This document shows, piece after piece, positions 58,557 to 64,000 of a stretch of 64,000 nt of DNA. The notes beneath the pieces were generated by a model. The model was not told the origin of the DNA. It saw nothing but the letters and a program-made list of their open reading frames with translations, and did not search any database. How positions within the stretch are numbered: position 1 is the stretch's first letter; each line of letters starts with the position of its first letter. This stretch comes from Lates calcarifer. Taxonomy: Eukaryota; Chordata; Actinopteri; Centropomidae. The position numbers and the translations under genes are program-made. The stretch lies in assembly GCF_001640805.2 (NCBI RefSeq), contig NW_026116646.1, forward strand, positions 1-64,000. Reading direction: 5' to 3'.

Positions 58557-59486
58557 TTAGTAGGGGGCCAGACGCATAGCTGGAGGCGAGTGGGATTGGG
58601 ATGCTAAATCCGACCTCTAACTGGGACAGGAGTCAGGGAAGGGCCATGGCAGGCTGCGTCAGAGCCCCTGAGCAGCAGAGGAAACTATGCAGAAGCCTGT
58701 GGCCTTTTTGAAAGACTCTCTGAAGTGTAGCAGAAAGATGCAGAGATTGGTGGAAAGGTGGAAAGTAGCCCCTCAGGCCAGGCTGTTGCCAGTGTATCCT
58801 GCCCTAGAGGGCTGGTGTCCTCTGCCAGAGAGAACCAAATTGGTCAATGCCCCTGAGGCAAAGAGGTCCACCTTTGCCCTGGCTAAGAGGCACCAGATGG
58901 TGCACATCACCTCTCGATGGAGTTGCCACTACCCCTGTGGTGGCTTGTGATGGGAGAGAAATTCCGTAACCTGGTTCCTCTTCCCTGGTAAACACCCTTG
59001 TCTGGGAATGACTCAGGCGTGGGCGGGATGGGTGTCTCTGCATCCTCCACTCAAGCAACAGGATGGAGGGTTAAGAGCAGAGACTTCATCTGAGCCAGTT
59101 TGGCAGATAAGTGCTCCACCTGAGAGGAGAGCTTACTTCTCTCGGACTTTAGCCTTCTTCCTGGAGGGGGCTCCTGCAGCAGTCCCCACCCAACGCTTAG
59201 GACAGTTAGGTTGGCCCAGAGGCAGCTGGTCTGACAAGGGGAGACCCTTTCCACTGATCGATTGTTCCACCTTGGCCAGTCTAGCAGCCCACAATGCTCA
59301 AGGCATGAAGCTGAAATTCATGCAATGGTTGTCTGAGAGGCCTTCCCTCGGGTGCTCAAGACCAAGACATGAGGGACACAGATAGTGGCCATCATGTGGC
59401 TGAAGGGAAGCCATACAGGTGCTACAGTAGTGAGGTGTCAACATAGTGACTGCACCTGAGGAGTATTCCCCCGACAATGCAATCAA
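58557..59486 (-). pseudogene. DIRS-like gag remnant
   Basis: At the 5' end (59,486-59,298) the minus strand encodes YCSTCMASLQPHDGHYLC then PSCLGLEHPREGLSDNHC. This is the Cys/His cluster near the N-terminus of fish DIRS gag proteins (C-x2-C, H, C-x2-C, H). A Ser replaces the expected Cys within CMNFSF. A stop follows FMP. Later frames show LSSQVEHLSAKLAQMKSLLL, a putative coiled coil, and a Pro-rich stretch. The end near 58,600 runs into the recombinase, so about 2-3 kb of RT and RNase H is missing. Confidence 0.68.
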
Positions 59487-59830
59487 TAATGTAAGTTTGG
59501 GCGAATGGGGAGCAGAAACATCACCTTCACTAACAAGGGTTGCTGTAATACTAATACTAAGTTAGCACAGGTGAGAGCACTGTCACTAACTGAAGGCACA
59601 GCCCTTGCCAACAAATCTTCATGACATGCTACAATTAGCTCAGCTACATACCTTAGACATTGCATCAATGCCAACAAACACAGCCAGTGTGTCACTCCCA
59701 CTGAAAGTGAGCTTCTCAGGCTGAGGGCAGTGGCGGGAGACTACTGAGCTCCCACCTACAACAGGACATCACAGCCTCTCGGAGGGCGAGTGTTCTGCAA
59801 CTCCAACCAATGTGGTTACATGGCTACAAG
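59487..59830 (-). other. Probable 5' flank of the DIRS-like element
   Basis: Between the DIRS gag and the Gypsy remnant. It contains a 72-codon open frame with no recognisable motif. It may hold the DIRS terminal repeat, but I cannot identify one. Confidence 0.4.
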
Positions 59831-59838
59831 CGACAAAC

Positions 59839-60567
59839 TCACTTCAAGAACTTTGAAAAAGTAGCTAGGTTAAAACCCAGAAAACTGACAGACAGAGTAT
59901 GGAAAGGGCTCTTTTCAGCTTTCACAAACAACTTATTCTCAAGAAGACAGAGGACTGACCTGACCTGATTACAATGTTCCGATGGGGTCCATGAGAAGAT
60001 TAAGATATCGTCTGAGTATGCAAACACAAACCTGTTGAGCATGTCTCTGAGAATGCTATTGAGGGTTTGAAAAACTACTGACCGGATGCACAAATTGGCC
60101 CAAGAGGGTGTTAAACACCATTCATGACTGGGAGAGGGTATTTGTTTTTTGTGTTATTGTGATGTTGTTCAGGACTCTGTAGTTGATGCACAGATAGAGA
60201 GTTCTTTCTTTTTGACAAAAGAGAAACCAGCTCCCACCAATGAGAATGAAGGATGGATTAGGCCAGTGGCAAAGGACTCCTGAATGTATATCTACATGGA
60301 ATCACATTATGGTTGTGACAGACTGTAAAGTCGACTGCAAGATAAAGGGGCACCAGGTAGCAGTTCTACAGTGCAATCACAGGGACAGTGAGAGGGCCGG
60401 GATACGGATACTTCTGTTGGATCATGATACTTGAGGGGAACTGAGGACGGATCTAGGGGATCAGGAGGAACCTTGAACTGAGGCCTTGGGGCCGTGAATA
60501 GCAGATTGGAGGCAACTTGAATGACATCAGGGACTCCAGCTGATGATGGAGCTATCAGGCTAGTCAA
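59839..60567 (-). pseudogene. Gypsy reverse transcriptase remnant
   Basis: The upstream frame (60,567-60,307) shows VPLKYHDPTEVSVSRPSHCP and DCTVELLPGAPLSCSRLYSL, the known lead-in to Gypsy RT. The region from about 60,300 to 60,100, where the RPCIDYRGLN block should be, is scrambled. The downstream frame (60,093-59,839) shows [20 protein letters not shown] followed by [20 protein letters not shown], so the catalytic box reads YSDD in place of [15 protein letters not shown] and SFLGFNLA follow. The two Asp residues of the box survive. Confidence 0.85.
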
Positions 60568-60699
60568 TTTGTGGATTGTGTCAGCGTAACTAGGGCTGAC
60601 CCAGCACTAGAGGGACATGAGGTAAAAGGGTAAGGGTTCAGTGTGGTGAGTTACCTCCAAGAGAAATCCTGTCCAGGGCATTGACTTCTTTAGGTACAG

Positions 60700-60785
60700 A
60701 AAGCTCTTCTAGGGGGAGGTGATTTTGGGTGGCTAATGTAGCTTTGATGAAACTCTCATCTGCTCCCTAGTCCACCAAAACACCC
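60700..60785 (-). pseudogene. Gypsy protease active-site region, interrupted by a stop
   Basis: One minus-strand frame reads VLVD, a TAG stop, then GADESFIKATLATQNHLPLE. In fish Gypsy elements the phrase is VLVDSGADESFI, with D-S-G as the aspartic protease active site. Here the Ser codon is TAG, so the active site itself is broken while flanking residues are well kept. Confidence 0.75.
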
Positions 60786-61090
60786 AGAGGTAGCGAGGAC
60801 TCCAGAGGACAACAGAAGCACCACCTTGATGGATGGGAGCCAGAGCTAATGAAAGAGGACTGGCCAGACTGCCAGCTCATCTTTCAAATTCTCAGACAAA
60901 CCATGAGCAAACGCAGCCAGGCCTCAGTGTAGGCTCCGCTGGGAGATGGGGGGTGACAAGGTCTACCTGGTCACTACACTGGGTGACACAGGTGCTGAGA
61001 TTTGTTATAGTGTCCATGATGTCCAAAAGAAACCTCTTGTGCTGCCTCACAAGAGAGCCCTGAAGGCAGGAGTCTTTGAGGTGCATTTGA

Positions 61091-61671
61091 CCAGGTCATT
61101 CTGTTACAAATGTTCATATCTAAGTATAGACCCCAAGGCAGACTCAAAACACAAACACTGGGTAGAGTTGAAACAGGTAATTTCTTTACAGAAATCTTGA
61201 AAAACTGAGAATTCTTGAGGAAGAATGGGGGGTTGGAGTTGGGGGGATGTGGAGTGGTAGAGACTGACAAAATGTCAGAAGTAATGTTAGACAGTATCTT
61301 TTGTATGAAAAGGCATATATTTTTCTAAAGTTTCAGGCTTACACTAATAGATCACAGATGAAGCTGATGACAAGTGGTCTGAACGTACTGCTGCCAGTAG
61401 GACAAGATCATTAATGTCTATTGAGATTTCAGAGCTCAACTGGACCACTGTGGATGTTGCCAGAGTTGTCAGTCTGCATCACGGTTGCGACTGAACAGTA
61501 AGGTTACAGTAATTACATTTCTATTTGCTTACACTGAGTCAGTGGTAGTTCTAGCCTTTATGGCGCCCTGGGTGAAACCCTTACTTTGCCTAATGAAACT
61601 GATTGAGATAAGAAAGGTCAAAGCTGTCGTCAAAGCAAAGGGTGGCTAATTTGAAGAATCTAAAATGTAAA
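61091..61671. other. Non-coding stretch, nothing firmly recognised
   Basis: May begin with decayed Gypsy leader. No other feature supported. Confidence 0.4.
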
Positions 61672-61832
61672 ATATATTTTGGTTTGTTTAACACTTTTCT
61701 GTTTACTACATAATTCCATGTGTGCCTTCATAGTTTTGTTGTCTTAAATATTAATCTACAATGTAGAGAATAATAAACTAAATGAAAAAACATTGAATGA
61801 GAGGGTGTGTCCAAACTTTTGACTGGTGCTGT
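61672..61832 (+). mobile_element. Tc1-like transposon, one terminus only (third family)
   Basis: It ends GTGTGTCCAAACTTTTGACT then GGTGCTGTA, matching the common fish Tc1 terminus GGTGTGTCCAAACTTTTGAC. The preceding TTAATCTACAATGTAGAGAA and the phrase TTTACTACATAATTCCATGT match the subterminal region. No transposase coding sequence or opposite terminus is seen. Confidence 0.85.
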
Positions 61833-63017
61833 ATATGTCTTCTAAGTTAGATTACAGAGCTCAGGACCTAATCAATACAATCATGGAAACATTCATGATG
61901 CACCTCATAATTTCTCATAATTGGTAGTGGTTTAGAGAAGTTTATTATTTAAAAAAGTTTTGAATTAATGACCAAACACAAAGGGTTGAGGCAGAACTAC
62001 AAAGAAAAAAAGGCTGATGGGAGTTGTCCAAACAAAAGAAATATAAAATAATCAAAAGACGACTCTAAAAATTAGAGAGTCTAGAATCTTCTAAATACAA
62101 CCCAAAGTAAAAATAAAAGCCTCACTGGCTACTGCAGCACCCCTAAATAAAGTGTTAATAACAGAAATTTCTATAGCATGATGGAATGTAGACTCTAATG
62201 CCAGGTAGTTTTACACATGCCTCAGTAGTACCTGTTTTTGAGTTAAAGATCAACGTTTGCTACACACAAATGAGACACATCTGGCGAGCTAGTTACAGCT
62301 GCCCAACTGGCAGGTTGGCAGAGCTTTTGTAAGTTTCAGTCCCCAGTGCATTAGAAGGATTGGTTTCACAGGACTAGGATCCACCATTCAAAAGTGACAG
62401 CGGATTATCTGTGAATTCCCATTGTCCCATTAATCCACCTCCTCTTGATGCCTTTGAAAATTTAAATAAGGCAATGACCAAGCTGTTCTGCAAACTCTGG
62501 CATCCAGGGAAGATGTATTTGCGGGACGACGGCATTGCTAGCTAGCAAAATCTATGATAACATTCAGTTGAGCAGGAGAACCAGTGATGCTAATGGAACA
62601 CTGCTATTTAAAACAGTAATTGTTTTAGGGGTGGGGTTATGCTGAGTGGTCGTTTTAGTGCATCATCAAGCCACCATTTCAGACCTGAACACGAGACTGA
62701 TGGAAAACTGAAACTCCACAATGCAGTAATACATAGTTTACAGATTTTTTTTTTACATGTTTTCAGGAACTATTTTCTAATATACTGTAAATAGCGTGTG
62801 TTTAGAGACTTGCTACGACAGACTTCACATTATTTCCCTTTGAATTACAAGTCTTCACCAGCGTAACATTACTCAGCTATGTGCTGGACTGTACAATTAC
62901 ACTATAGTAAGAAGGAAATCTGAATGATGTCAGAATAATAACCCTACCATGTTAATCTCTTCTTAGATCTTTTAGACTTACCTATATCTTTATAGATATA
63001 TCTTTATCTATATCTAT
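61833..63017. other. Non-coding stretch, nothing recognised
   Basis: AT-rich; no exon, RNA gene or repeat family supported. Confidence 0.45.
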
Positions 63018-63060
63018 CTTTGTAAAGCATCCTTGGGTCTCATGAAAGGCGCTATATAAA
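63018..63060 (+). mobile_element. LINE 3' end fragment
   Basis: CTTTGTAAAGCATCCTTGGG then CATGAAAGGCGCTATATAAA. TGAAAGGCGCTATATAAAT directly before an ATT tract is the usual 3' end of fish L2/Rex-type elements. It is 5'-truncated to about 45 bp. Confidence 0.75.
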
Positions 63061-63066
63061 TTTAAG

Positions 63067-63067
63067 A

Positions 63068-63099
<32 letters not shown>

Positions 63100-63123
63100 G
63101 TAGTAGTAGTAGTAGTATTATTA
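63067..63123. repeat. Compound (ATT)n(AGT)n microsatellite
   Basis: About eleven ATT units followed by about six AGT units, seeded by the LINE tail immediately upstream. Confidence 0.95.
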
Positions 63124-64000
63124 TAAACAAAGTTACTCTGTGTATCCTTGATGGTAGAATAAGTTACTTCTGAAGTTCATTGTTTTGCTGCTGAGTTTGA
63201 ATATCAACAGTCTCTATCTCCAGGACGCCTGACTCTGCCATTTTGACAGTGAGATATCATCATTACTGTTGTGAACCCTTTTCTCAGACAGCGCTGACTT
63301 GCATTTTTCAATTATCTGAGATGGAAATACTGCAAAAGTTAATAACTTCAAAATTTCTGCATAATCACTCAGAGTTGAACATGTAATGATCATCATGTAA
63401 TGAGAGCTGTTTAACTCATCCCCCTCTACCTTAGACCATGAGCTTATCAATCACCCCTTGTATTGTCATGTCATATGCCAGCTAAGTGGTCCCTGATCAG
63501 TTTATAAGGTGTACAGCACAGGACTCTTAATGTGGGAAGAGAAGGTTGGTGATTGAACATGAGCAGTGTTCCCTGGCTGACGGTGAGGAAATGGTGTCCA
63601 ATGAGGAAACATCGTCCATCTAGTAGATGGTGATAATGTAAACTCCCATTTCCATAAGTTTCTGAAGCATTTCGTGTTGTTAAATAGTGTGCTGGTTACA
63701 TTTGATGTTTTATAACGTTATATTGTTTTCCTTACCACAGATTGACTATGTCATGGATACAAGACGGCCACAAAATGAGAGGCTTTTGGAAGTCAGAGGA
63801 GTGTGATTAAAACCAAAGGATCTCCAAACTATTGGATTATAACTCACTGTCACTTAGGAAATAATTGGTAGATCTGTGGAACTGAACGAGTCTATGTGTT
63901 GCTACTTCTTGCTCATCTTTGAAATAAAAGTGTTATGTCACATGCGTAAAGTAAGATTTTATTGTGTGTCTTTTTAACTCCCAGTGTGTTTTCAATTTAC
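63124..64000. other. Non-coding stretch to the window end
   Basis: A 78-codon frame on the minus strand (63,450-63,214) has no recognisable domain. A late AATAAAAG at 63,922-63,929 could be part of a transcript end or chance. Nothing supported. Confidence 0.4.

Larger units (their letters stand above)
59835..61090 (-). mobile_element. Ty3/Gypsy retrotransposon remnant (gag end, protease, RT)
   Basis: Three gene parts lie in canonical order on the minus strand: a gag-like piece (61,086-60,850), protease (about 60,785-60,700) and RT (60,567-59,839). The element stops after the RT core at about 59,840 and abuts the DIRS-like remnant in the same orientation. RNase H, integrase and LTRs are not found. 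Confidence 0.82.

Noticed and set aside
58687..59385. Plus-strand frames of 87 and 125 codons
   Set aside because: They are antisense shadows of the DIRS-like gag remnant on the minus strand.

Overview
The window is nuclear DNA of a ray-finned fish. There are no dense open reading frames or operons. The repeats are typical of teleosts: several Tc1-like transposon families, an L1-type LINE, L2-type LINEs, Penelope-like, DIRS-like and Ty3/Gypsy fragments, a hAT element, and a tRNA-derived SINE. I find no convincing host gene, no tRNA or rRNA gene and no CRISPR array.

Positions 1 to about 31,170 are one uninterrupted tandem satellite array, already running at the left edge of the window, so its true length is unknown. 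The monomer is about 204 bp, giving roughly 150 copies. Monomers fall into at least three diagnostic types. Over about 1.6-11.5 kb these cycle as a trimer higher-order repeat of about 607 bp; from about 23 to 30.6 kb the spacing changes to 2, 4 and 5 monomers (about 410, 819 and 1,024 bp). Units left of about 23 kb carry many small deletions, while units to the right are cleaner. The array decays over its last 330 bp and abuts a short tRNA-SINE head at 31,181-31,207.

Positions 31.2-64 kb are a transposon graveyard. The best-resolved locus is a three-level nest. A Tc1-like remnant (from 43,863, resuming at 49,420) is split by a complete-ended L1-type element (44,335-49,419) with a perfect 17-bp target-site duplication. 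That L1 is itself interrupted by a hAT element carrying a BED-finger transposase remnant (47,097-47,597). Other loci are split L2-type LINE ends, a Penelope-like reverse transcriptase broken by a full SINE, an LTR-like repeat in two copies (one carrying a nested LINE tail), and adjacent remnants of a DIRS-like element and a Gypsy element. Every element examined has lost key catalytic parts.

The genes do not form a pathway. The layout, a large higher-order satellite beside a gene-free, transposon-dense flank, resembles a centromere or pericentromere margin. That is an inference from structure only.
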